DNA from: Verrucomicrobiota bacterium
GTDB lineage: Bacteria > Verrucomicrobiota > Verrucomicrobiia > Opitutales > UBA953
Reading direction: 5' to 3'
DNA length: 6,134 nt
Assembly: GCA_005798925.1 (NCBI GenBank)
Contig: SYID01000170.1
Coordinates: 1-6,134, forward strand
The notes below the pieces were generated by a model that was not told where the DNA came from, searched no databases, and saw only the letters and a program-made list of their open reading frames with translations. Position numbers and translations under genes: made by a program. The first letter of the stretch is position 1. Every line of letters starts with the position of its first letter. This document shows, piece after piece, positions 5,965 through 6,134 of this stretch.

Positions 5965-6134
5965 CAGAAGCGGGGAACCGCGGCGAGCAGCGTCTTCGTG
6001 TACTCCTCGCGCGGGTTGCCGAGGATCTCCGCGGGCGGACCTTGCTCGACGATCCGACCTTTCGACATCACGAGGATGTGGTCGCTGACGTGCTCGACGA
6101 CGGCGAGGTCATGGGCGATGAAGTGGTAGGTGAG
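5964..6134 (-). CDS. C-terminal end of an oligopeptide/dipeptide-type ABC transporter ATPase, cut by the window edge
   Basis: Only the last 56 residues and stop are present; the rest lies beyond the right edge. The fragment LTYHFIAHDLAVVEHVSDHILVMSKGRIVEQGP contains the ABC H-loop (FIAHDL, His at residue 8 of the fragment) and the strand-turn region typical of ABC nucleotide-binding domains. It is followed by AEILGNPREEYTKTLLAAVPRF. The NPR-xxYT-xxLLAAVP ending is the hallmark of ATPases of the Opp/Dpp/Yej peptide-importer family. The protein would energise uptake of peptides or related solutes through a membrane complex encoded upstream. The stop codon (5964-5966) shares one base with the exosortase start, so the two are probably co-transcribed and translationally coupled. 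The exact substrate and whether it is the F-type or a fused DF-type subunit cannot be seen. Confidence 0.88.
   Translation of the reverse strand, partial: LTYHFIAHDLAVVEHVSDHILVMSKGRIVEQGPPAEILGNPREEYTKTLLAAVPRF

Noticed and set aside
4151..6129. Long plus-strand open frames opposite glgA and the exosortase (4151-5455 and 4900-6129).
   Set aside because: Both are antisense to strongly supported genes. Their products are low-complexity with biased composition and no domain motifs.

Overview
This window comes from a GC-rich, Gram-negative bacterium. A signal-peptide-bearing outer-membrane beta-barrel protein and an exosortase both point to a diderm envelope. The combination of exosortase, bacterial GlgA, LipA and a UvrD-type helicase with this style of sequence would suit the Verrucomicrobiota (Opitutae-like). 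That placement is an inference from general resemblance and was not tested by any search.

Every convincing gene lies on the minus strand, so transcription runs from the right edge to the left. In that order: (1) the last 56 codons of an oligopeptide/dipeptide-type ABC transporter ATPase, cut by the right edge (5964-6134); (2) an exosortase-family membrane transpeptidase of 343 aa (4933-5964) whose start overlaps the ATPase stop by one base; (3) glycogen synthase GlgA, 475 aa (3509-4936), whose ATG overlaps the exosortase stop as ATGA; (4) a 141-base AT-richer intergenic region with repeated TGGCAC half-sites; (5) a secreted outer-membrane beta-barrel protein of 262 aa (2579-3367); (6) two hairpin terminators, one with a UUCG tetraloop; (7) lipoyl synthase LipA, 295 aa (1509-2396); (8) a UvrD/PcrA-type DNA helicase starting one codon after the LipA stop and in the same frame, with 501 codons present before the left edge (1-1505).

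The layout suggests three transcription units. The first is ABC ATPase-exosortase-glgA, tightly coupled by overlaps and without visible Shine-Dalgarno sequences at the internal starts. The second is the barrel gene alone, with its own upstream regulatory region and a terminator at its end. The third is lipA-helicase. The functions are mostly housekeeping or envelope: peptide uptake or export, sorting of PEP-CTERM-like surface proteins, glycogen storage, an outer-membrane protein, lipoate cofactor synthesis and DNA repair or replication.

I see no mobile element, CRISPR array, tRNA or rRNA. The most striking point is in the helicase. Its motif II (Walker B), normally DExQ, reads AEFQ because the magnesium-binding aspartate codon is an alanine codon, while the other visible motifs are intact. 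The second point is the placement of an exosortase inside a gene-overlapping run with glgA.
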